A DNA stretch of 64,000 nt from Seminavis robusta (GCA_903772945.1 CAICTM010000097.1:1-64000), one strand, 5' to 3'. Shown: positions 28,252-41,100, counted from the stretch's first letter. Notes: a model not told the origin generated them from the letters alone. Translations and numbers: made by a program.

Positions 28252-29307
28252 ACGAGACAGGGAGGCAAGCTGCAATACTGTACACAGGATGAATGGTTAG
28301 ACTATACGGTAGATGTATGTGTGGGAGTGCGCCAAGAGGCTTTGTAGGAGAAACGCATGACGGACCATAGTGAAGTGTTTGTGTTTAGTCTAACTTATTA
28401 CATTTAGGGATAGCTCTACCCGAGTTAGTTTGCGAAGTGATTCCTATTACGGTTGTACCTTGTTCCAAAGTTGTAGCCCGCCTTAAAAGGATTGATTCGA
28501 CCCAAAAAAATGATGTCGTGGACCTTTTTGTCGTGGTTTCCGTCCTTGGTGCTCGAAAGATCCTTCCGCAGCTTTCTCCGACGTCTCGGAACATTTTCAA
28601 TTCCAACTAGACTAGACTAGATCTAACGCTGTGGATTCGATTGCCATGACCTGAGTGAGCGAAGTGCGTCATGCATTTCAACAACGCATCTCAGGTACAG
28701 TCAGGTCATCCTTCTGGGCGCTGGCAAAAAGTTCGCGGCTTTCTCTCCCATTTTGGTACTGGGCTGCAACGCTTTTTCCCAGGACCACTGAATGCCTTCA
28801 GTTGCAAACAAGCAAGTCATCTCTTTGGTCCCCGTAGTTTTGCCTTGATAGGTACCAATAAGGTACCGGTATAATAGCCAGGACTGATGGGGTTCATGTA
28901 CCAACAAGAGATAATCGGAGGGACTTGCCACCACCGAGCAGCAAGCAGCTCAGTCCTTAGCAGCCACCGCAGCCTAACCAGCACCCTCGCAAGCGGGTGT
29001 GCAATGATCGTGGACGCGAAGCGTGGAAAAGCGGATGGATAGTGCCAATGACACGTTGATTGGGTTTGCCTCCCATCCTTGACCCAATACACTCAAGAGG
29101 AAGGGTACGTACCAGTACATCGGTACAAATAAACATGTTTTGGTTGTGAGCAATCCATATTTAAATATGGGACACTATGATATATGCTTAGAATATACCG
29201 GTACCAGTACCGGTACTGTCCAGGCGGACCATAGCCAAAGGTCACGAACTAACAATGGTGCCTTTTCTCCTTGATATTCATCGAGTATGTCTCTTCATTC
29301 TTCTCTT
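28252..29307. other. Intergenic 1.06 kb, no supported gene
   Basis: No coding frame stands out. Dense GGTACC/TACCGGTAC palindromes occur at 28850-28870 and 29196-29220. AT-rich TTTAAATATGGGACACTATGA lies near 29160. Confidence 0.4.
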
Positions 29308-32300
29308 TCACTCTTGTCTTGGTTTCTTCGCGGTGGGAGGGGCTGATGAAGCGACAGCAGCACATCGCTTGTCACCCGAACAGACAGGAAGCTTGGCATC
29401 CAAATAATCAGAGAGACTTTTCATTGTTGACGACCCATTGCAAACCAGAGACAGGCAATCGACTCGTAGGCACGAACGCCCCGCTCGTTCCAATGAGAGT
29501 TGTTGATCCATAAGTTCCTGCCACTGCTTTTTCGATTCTCCTCCATTCTCGATCCATAGGAGGACAGTAGACGAGCTAGTGGAACCATCTCGTCGGCGCA
29601 CACAGAGGGCTTCCTTCAATGCAATGCCACCACGTCTCGTGACGACAAAGCCTGCTTCCGTCAGGCTGGTTGCTAAGAATCGCTCGGCCCATGACCGAAC
29701 GCAAGAGGGAGATGGCAGATCAACCAGAACATCGGAAGGAGTACTGCATACATCAGAGCAAGCCTCCAAAATCTTGATTCTGATGTCATTCTTGTTGGTG
29801 AGCTCTGACTTGTCAAAGCTGTGGACCAACACCATCCGTTCTTTTGCTCTTGACACCGCAACACACCATTTCTTCTTATCAGCTTCAGCGACTTCGGGTG
29901 ATATTTTCTGTCTCTGCCCACCTTCCTTCGCGTCGTCTTTAGCATCACTACGTAACGATTCAACTGGGTCGTCGCCTGCATTCGCTTCATCAGTTTCTTG
30001 TTCACACTTGAAATGGGCCACAAGGCGATCCGCAAGCACTTGCTTGTCTTTGAATCGCTCCTGGATCTTCTCGGTGAGCTCTCCCTTGTTCCCGGATTTC
30101 TTTAAGCCATTTTCTTCACAGAAACACTTGAGCTCATTGACCTTCATCTTACTCAAGGCAACGACAGGATCCTGCGGCACTTTGTTGGGCTTCTTCCTGC
30201 CTTTTCCTTTCTTCGTTTCAACGCCACCATAGACAAGGCTGATAAAGACAACATCACGTTCATCGCCTTGGCATTGCTGGGGAACTGCAAAAAGGATACG
30301 GTGTCGCTTGATCAGCTTGCTTGGAACGTTCTTCTCTCGCGCCAATTCATCCAACTGATTCTCCACCTTGCGCTTGATATCATCACGTTGCTTGTCTCCA
30401 CCCATAGAAATAATTCCAATCGTATGGACATCCGAATCAGGCAAGGACAATGACCCTTCTACCTCCTTGCGCACTTCTTTCGCAATGAAGTCACTCTCTT
30501 GCGCGTTTGTCTTCGAGGCGGCGTCTCTGCTGCCATCAACCCGAACAAGCTCCACTTCCTTCATGTTGCTCGATTCACGTAGGGGGTCGAGTCGACCTCG
30601 ATAGAACACTGTATTGCAGACTTGAATGATAGAGGGCCTGCATCGGAAGTGTTCGTAGAGACGAACCACATAGTGGCTGCGGCTGAAAGTGTTTGTGAAA
30701 AGGTCGAAAAAGCTCTGTGCAGGGAGAAGCCGCTTCTTTGTAGCTCGCTTTAGAGCCGGCAAGTGGTGCATCAGTTCATTAATTCGAGCTGCAGACAATC
30801 CACATTCGCTTGGACTGGTTTGCTGGTTGTCGCCCACGATCAGGAGCTGTTTGCAGCGAGCTGCTGCCAACAGTGCAGTGTATTCAGATTGAGAGGCTTC
30901 ATCGAATACTCCAAAACCAAAGGTATGCTCAGCGGACAAGTACTTGCTAACCTGGTCGACGGTCATCACCAAGAAGGGCATGGATCCTGCAGCTTCTTGG
31001 AAGGCTGTTACGAACTGTTTGTGGAGCTGGTGCTTCTTTGTGCTTTCCTGTTTCTTCTTCTTCTTTATATCGGTCGGCTCACTTTCTTTCGGAGAAGATG
31101 AGATGGCGGTAGCTTTGATCTTTTCAAGGTCCGTTTGCAAATCAAGGAGCTTGCTTCTTGCGTCACCATCAAGTACGCGATTAAGAGCATCAATCACCAT
31201 GTACATCACCAGCTCTTCTTCCGGCTTCTGAATCTCGCTGGCAATGTTGTTACGAACATCTTGCACGGCTTGACTATCAGTGGGCCCAGCTATGCATGTC
31301 ACAAGGGCCGCCTTCTCTCCCCCCGACAATTGGCTCACGGCCTCTCGAAGATCCTTTCCCTTTTCGAGCACTCCCGCGAAATCTGGATTGTATCCATCAT
31401 GGACAAAGACATTCTTTGCATCCAACCCAAGATTAAGGAGAGGGTCAACGGATGCCTTTCTGAACTCAAGGGAAGACTGAACGCGTCGCCATTCGTCTTC
31501 AGTTGTAGGCTTGTTGCCAGCAATGGTGATAGCATCGACAAGGTCTTCATCCGATGCCGAAGACGAATCAGGCCATTGGAACTCTCCAGGGCAGTCATCG
31601 TGTTGAGGACTATATGAAGTCTTCTCCCGGACAAGCTGGAGCATTTCATCTGTAACGATGGCAATGCCACCAAATGACACAGCCTCCGCACTCCTTTCAC
31701 AAAGCTCATCCCAGCCCTCATGGATGCGGCCCCATTCGATGTCTTGAGTTCCCTGCAATTCGATTGTCGCCAGGCATGCAAAACATTGTGGGAAGGTTGA
31801 GACCAGGTCAAGGACTTGTTTGATCTGTGCGCTATCGAGCAGCGACATCTTCTCAGAGTGCGCTCCCTCAATATTGAGGTTGTTGTTTGACATCTCGTCC
31901 TTCTTTACTGCAAGCTTTTGTTTGAGCTCCTGGCAGCAACCACGGGCGCAGTTGAAATTAGACGATGCGAAATAGGTAAACAAACAAATTCAAAAGTTTC
32001 GAGAACACACCTTAACTTTGTTGGTGTACTCATCTTTGTTTTCGTCGGCATCCTTAAGCAACTCGTTCAAATCTTCAACAGCCTCACGCAGGCCATCAAG
32101 ATCGCCTTCCTTAAGACCGGCTACGTTCATGCACAAAGCTCGAATCTTGAGCGGTACTTTGTCCACAAAAGCTTTGAGGGCTGCTTCGTTGGTAGAACAG
32201 AACAAAACCTTGCTTCCTTGAGCTAGAGCTGTTGCGCACTCACTAACAATCGAATGAGTCTTGCCGCATCCTGGCGGCCCAGGAACCACAACGGCGGGCC

Positions 32301-33780
32301 TGTTTTCTTTCCGCAACTTTCGATTGACCTCCTCCTGTCTTGCTGATGTTGGCAAAGGGTGCACCGAGATCCTGTTCTTGCGGGCTAAGGAAGCACCCTC
32401 CAACGAGTCAGCCCCTTCCATCAGTCCCAAGATAGGCAACGTCATCTGGATCTTTCTTTGCTGCAGCGCGTTCTCGAGGTTGCGCGCATCTCTTGAAAAC
32501 AAAGTCCGCATCTGGTTCCTCGAATACAAGCAAAACTCATGGGATAAGATCAGTGCTTCCGCGGGAAAGTGCCCGCCCTTACATTCGTCCTTACTGAAAC
32601 TGTTGAAGCGCAAACCCAGAGCAGCTTCAACCAACTGGCTATAAGAGCTAGGTGTACCAGGGATGATGGATTGTGCAACCGTGTCTTTGGCTAGACGGTA
32701 TAGGTTGTCGAGAGCTTCGTCATCATGGCGCCCATCCGACGTGAGAGCAGCAACAACTTCTCGGTTGACCTTAACGTGCTCGCCACACCTTGGGCGAATA
32801 AGGATTGCTTTTGACTTATTGTCCAGCACCACATCCACGACGACTTCAAACAGCGGACCATCGACAATTTGAGTTGTTTCATCCTTTGGGTATGCCAAAC
32901 TAGCGCGAACGATTCCAAGACACAACTCCTTGCCATTGTCTTTACAGCTTTGAAGTGCCCTGTGCGTTTTCATGCACAGAGTTTCTGCCTGGTGCATCAA
33001 TACATCCATCATGAACCTGCTAGTGGCTGGGCGCTTTGTCGGGGAAGGAATGTCATCAACTGTGAGATGGCCAAGCAGGTCTTCGATGTTTTTGACTTCT
33101 TTGTATTTCATCTTCATCAGATAGTTGAGATCCTGGCGCACTTGGGTGTGGTCTGGGATCCGCTTTGGCACTTGACTGCGTTTCCAAGCAAAGCTGAACA
33201 AGAAGGGTGGAGCGGAGCCCTCTTTGACGCCATTGGCGACTTCATAGAAGGAGAAAAGTGTAGTTGCTTCGGACTTGCCCAATTTCATGGAGATTTCTTG
33301 AACCGTCTTCATCGATTGCTCCAGTTGAGAAGACGTGAGCAGCACACCCATGGCGTCGTCATTGTCGTCGTCCTTGGTCTCGAACATGAAAGGGTTGCAA
33401 CTTTCATTGTCATCGCTGGTTTTCGTGAAGATGTCGCGTGACGAACGTGTCTCTTCTGCTTGCATAATGTAGCGCAACGTATCGATCCACTTTCGTCTTG
33501 CCTGAGGATACTTCTCTTCCAAGGCTTCCACAGCAGCTTGATAGCGTTGTGAGTCAGTCTTGTCCTCAATCTCATTAGGCTTCGAATCGTTGGTATCGGT
33601 CATGAATTCTGCGCTTGCTACAGGGCTCACAGAGGCAGGCGCATTGGAAAGTTTCGTTGCCGCTGTTCGTGAACACGTTTCCACAGGGGAAGACACATTG
33701 GATATAATCGAATCTTCCTGAGACACAGCAGCATGACTGTTGTCAAATGCCACATCCGATGGAACCTGATTGTCCGACAT
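29308..33780 (-). CDS. UPF1-like SF1 helicase with SAP-like motif
   Basis: Two exons (33780-32011 and 31929-29308) join in phase across an 81-nt intron (GTGTGT to CTGCCAG) to give 1463 aa. The ATG at 33780 is the first in frame. Helicase motifs are Walker A GPPGCGKT (about 500), the DEAD-like DEAS (about 932) followed by LIVGDNQQTSPSECGLS, FRCRPSIIQVCN, GDERDVVFISLVYG and VAVSRAKERM (about 1280). These place it among UPF1/ZNFX1/Aquarius-type SF1B RNA/DNA helicases. A SAP-like motif (KMKVNELKCFCEENGLKKSG, about 1185-1205) suggests nucleic-acid binding. The C-terminal part (AERFLATSLTEAGFVV, then WIENGGESKKQW and AGRSCLRVDCLSL) is reminiscent of the nuclease-like tails of bacterial UPF1-like proteins, with uncertain catalytic residues. 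The long insert between Walker A and DEAS is predicted to be helical. Confidence 0.85.
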
Positions 33781-34709
33781 GAGTGTAATGAGTTGTTGCC
33801 AAAAGATGATACCAAAGTCCGAGATGATACCAAAGTCCTGGTTCAAATTCAGGACAGTTTCTGTCGAGACTCCCACTCGAGTTGTGAGTTAAAGGAAGAG
33901 GAGGGATGCGTCTACACGAGGCGGAGGAGTACTGCATCCATCGGAACTCCTCCGTTGGACCTATACTACCTAAAGCAAGCTCTCACATTCGTTCAAGGGA
34001 TTCGAGCGTTCCGCGACGCGTAACGCAGTCTCCAGTCTGCGTTTCAACATCCCGTCGGATAGACAACACGGTGACTGGGCTTCAACGTCCACGATTCCTT
34101 CGTTGGAGTACTTTCGCTCTCCTATGCTCTCTTGGAGGCCAGCCCACAGCCGGTTGTTGCTTAAACCTAACCTCTACTGGTTGTTCGTACGATTTGTTTG
34201 TTGCCCAGGTTCAATTCCATCGTGGTTTTGGCACCTTTACAGAATTTAAAATGGTTCTGAGCGAGGAAAAGACCTGGTGTAAAGGGGGTATCCCTATCCC
34301 TTGAAGCGCGCATATAAACGACTGCAGGGTAAAACGAAAATCAGGATTTAACAAGTGCACCCGATAGTTGAAGTTTCTTCGAAAGTGACCGTAAGTCCAC
34401 CAATCTGATGATCTATTGAGTTCCTTACCGGTACTGCTTGGTAAGTGGCCATTAAATGGTACGGTCTCCTCTTTGGTCCAAGACAATGGTCAATAAAACA
34501 TATACTACTACTAGTAGTAGCTATAGTACTGAGCACTTAGAACTTATTAGAACTATCTGAGGAGCTGATGTTGTGAGCTCGACAGTCGAGCTTGAGAGTT
34601 GAGAGTCGAGCCCCTGAGGTCTCAGGCCTCAGGATAGCAAGCATCCAATGCTGAAGTACAGCGCACAACCCCGCATTCTAACAACAAAGAAATCAATACC
34701 GGTAGAGTG
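33781..34709. other. Intergenic 0.93 kb with palindromes
   Basis: No supported gene. A perfect 16-bp palindrome, CTACTACTAGTAGTAG, lies at 34505-34520 and direct repeats of GAGTCGAG/GACAGTCGAG at 34575-34612. Frames up to 132 codons at 33906-34304 are not protein-like. Confidence 0.4.
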
Positions 34710-36653
34710 ATGAATGGCGAAAGAAAGAAGAAGGGGATGGAAGAGGAAGCGGAAGGCACCGACTCTCAAGAGCCCCTCCATGAACCTAACGAGGTTGAAG
34801 ACGAGGACGGCTTTCTCCTTGAGGTTGTGGCTGCTCGGATTGACTTGCATAGGAGATTGGATACCCAAGCGGCATGCAAAGATACCGGTACAGATTTCCA
34901 AGGAGGGACACCGGTATCCACCGATGAGAAACAATCTGAAGCACTCAGCGGCCCCTGCGTTTTGATGGGCAAGACGCTACCTGGCCCGAATCCTTCCGGA
35001 AACTCCGGGAGAGCACCTGTGTCAGAACCAGGTGCATACGCCGAAGGGGGTATCAACTGCGAAGGCACACCGAATGTAGGATCCACTAGGTCGACTGACA
35101 ATAACTTGGAAGATGGGGCGATGACGACAAGTGCTATCTGTGATACCGGCTTGGAGTCAGTCTCAATTGTCGTCCGAGCCGACCCTGTGGATGAAGCGGA
35201 TCTGCCTCATGCTGTGGAATGGACAACAGAGATGGCAAACAACGAGCAGAACGGCAGCTGCTTCAAATTGTTTGTTTGTGGAGCCTTGTTAGTGATGGTA
35301 GCAGTAGTAGTATTGGCCCTTTCACAAGCGGACAATGGCAACCCGGCATCCCTTGATGCTGCTGGCACAGGGAGCCAATCCAAGGAACCTACAATGTCCC
35401 CGATCGAGCAAACGACATACAGTCCATCAATGATTCCAAGCGAGCTGTTACTTCTGGACCTTCCAGACTATACAATTGAGGCAATCTTGGCGGACGCCCA
35501 TTCCCCTCAAGCAAGGGCTTTTCATTGGCTGCGCCAAGATCCATACCTGACAAACTACACACAGAATCGACGACATGTACGCATGGGATTAGCTGCATTC
35601 TACTACTCCACTGGCGGGGATGACAGTTGGATCGAAAACGACAAGTGGCTGGTGTACGACGAACACGAGTGTGACTGGCTATCACATTTGCGAAAGATGC
35701 AGTTTTGGGGAGGGCCTGGGGATCCATGTGATCAACAGCGAAACTTTCAAGAACTGGTCCTTTCCTCGAATGGCTTGGCTGGAAGCATCCCCGAAGAGAT
35801 TGCCTTGCTCTCTAGCCACATCGGCACCATAGGCCTTATTGATGAACCTATGCTTCAGGGGCCGTTGCCATCGACGCTGGGCCTCCTCTCCAACTTGTCA
35901 AATGGGTTGAGATTGGACAATGTTGCCATAACCGGATTCATTCCAAGCGAACTTGGCCTGATGACCTCCACCAGGCATCTGACGTTCCGGAATACTTTGC
36001 TACAAGGAGCTCTTCCATCTGAGATTGGGCTATTCAATGCACCGTTTCAATTCTTTGGACGTGGACGTCGTGTTGGTACAACAATTGACTTGAGTCAAAA
36101 CAAGCACCTTTCCAGTAGGCTTCCATCTGAAATTGGACTTGTCTCCAACCTCGTTTGGCTCAACATTGTGGGAAGCAAGATTGAACCTCCCCTGGACTTT
36201 CCAACCGAGATTGGCTTGTTAGAACATCTCAGTCATATGGTCATTGAATCAACGTCGTATGAAGGAACACTTCCAACGGAACTTGGAGACTTGCAAAGCT
36301 TGGAAGTCCTCGAGATGAAAGATAACAGTTTCTATGGATCTGTGCCCTCGGAACTAGGTCACCTTCAAGGGTTAGAGGTCTTGTCTCTCTCCTACAATCG
36401 TTTGAGCTCCACTCTTCCAACAACAATGGAGCATCTTGGTACTCTACGGTCTTTGAAACTGGACGGAAACCCAAGCTTGAGCGGGTCGCTCCCTGATTCG
36501 TTGTTCACGAACCTTGTCAACCTCACCACGTTGCTAATAGAGGGGACGAGGCTCACTGGAAGCATACCCGAGGCCAGCTGTGTACGCCTTCTAGACTACA
36601 ACATTGAATGCCCATTGGTTTGCGGCTGCGAATGCTCTTGTTCTACTCCATAG
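34710..36653 (+). CDS. Leucine-rich-repeat membrane protein
   Basis: The product is 647 aa, single exon, ATG at 34710. The N-terminal ~180 residues are acidic and low-complexity (likely cytosolic). One membrane helix follows (CFKLFVCGALLVMVAVVVLAL, about 185-206) and the remainder is outside. The outer part begins with a diatom-type cap (RKMGLAAFYYSTGGDDSW, CDWLS...GGPGDPCD) and has about nine plant-type LRRs of the form LPSELGxLxxLxxLxLxxNxLxGSIP. It ends with a cysteine cluster (CPLVCGCECSCSTP). Orientation is type II if the LRR is extracellular. No kinase domain is present, so it resembles the receptor-like proteins expanded in diatoms. Ligand unknown. Confidence 0.85.
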   Translation: MNGERKKKGMEEEAEGTDSQEPLHEPNEVEDEDGFLLEVVAARIDLHRRLDTQAACKDTGTDFQGGTPVSTDEKQSEALSGPCVLMGKTLPGPNPSGNSGRAPVSEPGAYAEGGINCEGTPNVGSTRSTDNNLEDGAMTTSAICDTGLESVSIVVRADPVDEADLPHAVEWTTEMANNEQNGSCFKLFVCGALLVMVAVVVLALSQADNGNPASLDAAGTGSQSKEPTMSPIEQTTYSPSMIPSELLLLDLPDYTIEAILADAHSPQARAFHWLRQDPYLTNYTQNRRHVRMGLAAFYYSTGGDDSWIENDKWLVYDEHECDWLSHLRKMQFWGGPGDPCDQQRNFQELVLSSNGLAGSIPEEIALLSSHIGTIGLIDEPMLQGPLPSTLGLLSNLSNGLRLDNVAITGFIPSELGLMTSTRHLTFRNTLLQGALPSEIGLFNAPFQFFGRGRRVGTTIDLSQNKHLSSRLPSEIGLVSNLVWLNIVGSKIEPPLDFPTEIGLLEHLSHMVIESTSYEGTLPTELGDLQSLEVLEMKDNSFYGSVPSELGHLQGLEVLSLSYNRLSSTLPTTMEHLGTLRSLKLDGNPSLSGSLPDSLFTNLVNLTTLLIEGTRLTGSIPEASCVRLLDYNIECPLVCGCECSCSTP

Positions 36654-37046
36654 TACGAAGCTCGAGACTCTTCTATTATTAAAATGAGGCCTTGCAGAGA
36701 ATTACTTCGTACATCATATCACGTGCATATATACAGGTGCTGCGTGCTCCGTGTTGCAAAGCGTGGTCGGAAAACGTGGAAAACAGGATTGTACTTTATC
36801 CATGTCTGAAAATAGTATGCCGCCAAGCCAAGCGCCAATAATTGTCAGAGCTGGATGCCAAATTAGTCCTGGCATCTTTGGCCGTGCGAAGGTTCCTTCT
36901 CCGGCAACCTTGCCGAGGAATGCAGAGATCGACGGGTTTCCAATGACTCAATCAAAAGCAGAGAGAAGAAAGAAAGAAGGCAATCCTCTGCAAGTGACAC
37001 AGGTTACCCCTTTCGGTCACTTCGCAATAATTTCAGAATTGACACA
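36654..37046. other. Intergenic, probable 5' leader of the CRAL-TRIO gene
   Basis: An open frame of 99 codons (36751-37050) overlaps the next gene's start but is not protein-like. It may be part of the 5' untranslated leader. Confidence 0.35.
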
Positions 37047-37907
37047 ATGACGAAAACCGTCGTCACCCCCACCGCCCTCACGACGGCGGTGCAGCCCTTG
37101 GGGGGGCACATGAGATTCGAGTTGACAGATGAAGAGCGAGAGGAAATCATTGCTCTAAAGAAAGCCTGTGAGTCCGAGGGCATCAAGTACCGTTCCATTT
37201 TCGAACTTGCAAAGTACTGCCTTGTTGTGAGGTCCCAGGTGGACAGCAATGATCCCAAGGCGGCTGAAAAGCGTACAGCACTTGCTCTCAAGCGCATGAA
37301 GAAACGACGCACTTGGGAGGCGAATCATGGCATGAGCAAGATTGACAACATGGAGGCCATAAAGGAAATTGAAAAGGACGCGCCAGGTTTCTTTGTGGTT
37401 CGATACGCCAAGGATATGGAAGGTCACCCAGTTGTGGGCCACCATCACGCCTACTCGCCATACAAGTACATGTTTACTGGCAAGCAAAACCTTGGAAAGT
37501 ACCTCGCTGCCGAACAATACAGACTAGACTTGGGTGCTGCAGATATGGAAGAAGCTCGAACAGGTATTGCTGTTGTCAGCGTCGCTGATGAAATGTGGGG
37601 CTTGACCGGGGCCTACAGGTATCTGCGAGTCATTACGAAAGCCAAGGACAATTGCAATGACATGCATCCCAATCGAATCCGTCGCGTCTATTCCGAAATC
37701 CCAGTCTTTGGCCATCATCTTGTGGAAACCTGCAAAGCGATGTTGCCCAAGAAGATTGCCGATAGGATTGTCATTCACTCATCCGTGGCTCAACTGGAGG
37801 CGAAGCTTGTCAAGGCGGTGGAAGGTGAGGATCCCACCGACATTGTTGCCTGGTGTGAACGAAAGGAGGCGATCTACCAAGAGTCCGTTAGAAGGGTCGG
37901 TTTGTGA
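37047..37907 (+). CDS. CRAL-TRIO (Sec14-like) lipid-binding protein
   Basis: The product is 286 aa, single exon. After a short Thr/Val-rich head, a helical N-domain (ELTDEEREEIIALKKAC, ELAKYCLVVRSQ, ALALKRMKKRRTW) leads into the lipid pocket. FFVVRYAKDMEGHPVVG forms the first strands, and RIRRVYSEIPVFGHHLVETCKAMLPKKIADRIVIHS is the usual Sec14-type "peer over the edge" segment followed by a strand. Such proteins move phosphoinositides or other hydrophobic ligands between membranes. This family is large in diatoms. No leader is seen, so a cytosolic location is likely. The ligand cannot be deduced. Confidence 0.7.
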   Translation: MTKTVVTPTALTTAVQPLGGHMRFELTDEEREEIIALKKACESEGIKYRSIFELAKYCLVVRSQVDSNDPKAAEKRTALALKRMKKRRTWEANHGMSKIDNMEAIKEIEKDAPGFFVVRYAKDMEGHPVVGHHHAYSPYKYMFTGKQNLGKYLAAEQYRLDLGAADMEEARTGIAVVSVADEMWGLTGAYRYLRVITKAKDNCNDMHPNRIRRVYSEIPVFGHHLVETCKAMLPKKIADRIVIHSSVAQLEAKLVKAVEGEDPTDIVAWCERKEAIYQESVRRVGL

Positions 37908-38171
37908 ACGCGTTAGCTGGATGGTGGTACCAGTAGTCTAGTTTAGATCAATCCTGAGCCGAGCCAAAAGGCCACTTTAGTTAGATCGAATAAGTCTGTA
38001 CTCTGGCTTTCTCCTACTAGTAGCTGTCTCGTTGTGATGAACTACAGTTGGAATAAACTAGCTATTTTTACGTGCTGGAAGGTACAACAAAACCAAACCA
38101 CAGTGCCCCCTCTACCATGCGGAAAGTCAGTAGATTCTGTCCTCATCTACAATACAGTAACATGTATGTCC

Positions 38172-41100
38172 TCACATAGTCTGCCTTTCCAAGCTTGTCA
38201 CTTTCACAGTTTGCTCGTCCCCGACAGAGTCGATGGCGTATTCTCCGCAGCAAAGCATAGACGAGCTCCTAGAGAGTACCGTCCGTTCTTCGTCGCTTGT
38301 CGTGGCTGCTTCGGACAAAAGAGAACTTGGAGAAGTTAGAGTCGTTCGTAGCTGATCTTGGATCCTTCGAATCTGCTCGTTCTGATACGGCGATAGTAAG
38401 GCGGGAATGTCGTTCCTTGATTCATACTGTCTTGCTGCTGCGTGCGTATTGGTGGCGACAGGAGACGTCTCCGCGCCACTTGCACTAGCAGGAGACTCGA
38501 TCAAACGCACAGGAGAAGAAGTTTCCAACGCTGAATTTGAAGAAGACTCAGGTTCTTGACAATGCATCGGTGATTCTTCGCACTGAGCAGGGGTCGATGT
38601 TTCCGATGCTGTTGTTGGAGACGTTGGCTGCTCACTTTGGTAGTAGCTCGATAGCGATTCTCCGGTATTCACAGGAGACGCTTCCAATGCTGGTCTTGGA
38701 GACGTCGCCGGCTGGTCATCGTATTTGGAGAGGCAATCGGCATTTGCGGGCGACGATAGGTCAGATCCTGTTCTTGGGGAGGACGTCAGTGTCGTGTGCG
38801 GTGTTGCCGGCACGAAAGTCAAAGCATGGTCAACAGGACCCACGAGAGATAGCAACACTGGCAAGAGTACCACTCCCACGGCACACCCCAGGGATACCAT
38901 GGCCACGAACGAAATGAAAACAGTCTAGAGATATTGTTTACAGTGCAAGTTAGCAACCAAAAGAAACAACCAAAGATGTCGAGAATATGAGGCCATGCAC
39001 CTACCATAAAAACTTTGGTAGAGGAGAACACCAATGGCATAGTTCCCAACAAAGTGGTGAAACCGCCCAACCTGGTACAAAGAGGAGGGCAGGGAAGGGT
39101 CAGAATGATGTCGATTTCAATGTGGGAAGATGAGGCACCAGCGGAGCCTTCAACTTACAAGATGGAAGACCCCATTGTCTCCAGCATTTCTTTCACTCTA
39201 GCGTGCCTTGTTGTGCCTCTGGTCTCGTAATATCTAAGAAGCATATGCATCAGGAAATCCACCAACAAACCAATGGCCATGACAATGATAAAGTAGGTGA
39301 TGCTATTGATCTTGATTCCACAGTACTGCATTGTACCTGTTGAAAAGTGGACATATCTGTTAGGATCCGTCGTGTGTTTGCAGATCACACGTTTCATCGT
39401 AGTTCACTCACCCAAAAGGTCGAAATAAAGCATTATGATCAACGGGGTGACAAAGAGCACCGCAGACCAATGCGGAATGAGGACAAAGCCTACCACGCTG
39501 ACAATGACTACGCATGAGACTGTGGTGAAGATCAGTTCTTCAACAGTGATGTCGTACAACTCCCAGAAGAAGTACAAGTCGTCAAAAGAAAAGAAAGACA
39601 GGTCGCCGCCGCCCTGGTTTATGGGCTGTGACAAAGTGATGTCTCTCAGTGTATTCAACATTTCCATCTGTTCCTTCACATCGTGCAAGTCAATTTTGCG
39701 CAAGTACAAGAAAGTACGCGATGCTGTGATGTTGCCACTCTCGTCTCGAGCAATGTCTTGGGCATACACCTGACGAACTTGGGGTATTTGAAGCGCCAAG
39801 TCGATTTGGGTATTGAAGCTGAGATCAGCAATGCTCTCGCTCAGTCCAAACTCCCGGGCTTCATCACTCGCAGCTAGATCTGGGAAGTCGCGAAGCCAGA
39901 AGAAAGCGGGAGGCTCTCCAATTTCGGGTAGCGAAGCCAAGTCATCCACGTACTGAAGCATTTGTTGTTGGATGTAAGGATCCGACTGATCCACGTTTCT
40001 TCCCAAATGAATACAATGGTCCGATGTGAGAGGCGAAAATGGCTCTAAGAAATAGGTTCGTCGACAACGACTCTGTACTCACCGGAAGTAAACTCCAATA
40101 AACCGCTGGATGCTTGTGTATTGTGAGAAGGATTCCATGAACGACGTCAGGAAACTATCTTTTGGTACATATTCCCCCACATTGAACTCTTGATAGAGTT
40201 GGGTTGTCGAGTAGACACAGCCAGCAAAGTAAACTGCAAACGCCACAATCACAATGGCTTTCACGTATGGCTTCAAGAGTTGATCTGCATACCAGCTCAT
40301 TAAGCGTTCCATGAAGTTGCGATCCAGCTGTTTGCGTTCAGCTGGCGCTTGGGAACACGACGCCGCTAAAGAGGTCTGCTCCGTCGAATCTGACTTTTTG
40401 ACGGGTTTGCTCGCCTCCAAGTCCTTAGCAATCGAATTGCTGTCTGGGGAGTAGGCGTTGCGATCGTATTTTGCATCTAGCTTGACCTCATACTGGCCGG
40501 ACTTGGCTGACTCCGAATCTGGCCCAATAGGACTTTTTGTCCGCGAGCCGCGATCTGATTCTGCCTTGGAAAGACTCGTCTCGTGGTTCTCCCGGTCTTC
40601 TCCATTTTCATCAATGGCATGACATTCGGATCCTCGATAATTGTCTGGGTAGTTGATCAAGCTGGCAGCGTCCTCCGCTTCGTCGTCGTCCTCGACAATG
40701 ACCCAGAAACAAAAGTCCTTGCGATTTGCTTGTACTCGTCGTTCGTCCAGAGTGAGCCATGCAATGAAGAAGGTGATCTGGTACAGAAAGTCCACTCCAA
40801 TGGTAGTGGCAGCATATAAGCACAACCATCGTACCACTGGAATGGTGGTGACAGTACCCACCAGAAAGCAGAGTAAAGTTGTAATTGTAGTCATGGAAAT
40901 CGACAATCCAACTTCATCTAGTGTTTCCTCAATGATTCGGATCGTCTCCGCCTCTGGATCCCTCTCTTGTGTAGATTGCATGGCTTCTTCTGCCGCTTCA
41001 CGCCGTCGGCGAAAATAGGCTCCCGTGATGATGAACGTGTCATCCAGACTGCACACACACACACCATGCAGGGTGAGATGACTATGATACACAATTCCAC

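Noticed and set aside
33906-34304. 132-codon plus-strand frame upstream of the helicase gene
   Set aside because: No domain, leader or suitable composition; it lies in the leader/intergenic region of a minus-strand gene.
36751-37050. 99-codon frame before the CRAL-TRIO gene
   Set aside because: It overlaps the real start codon and looks like untranslated leader.
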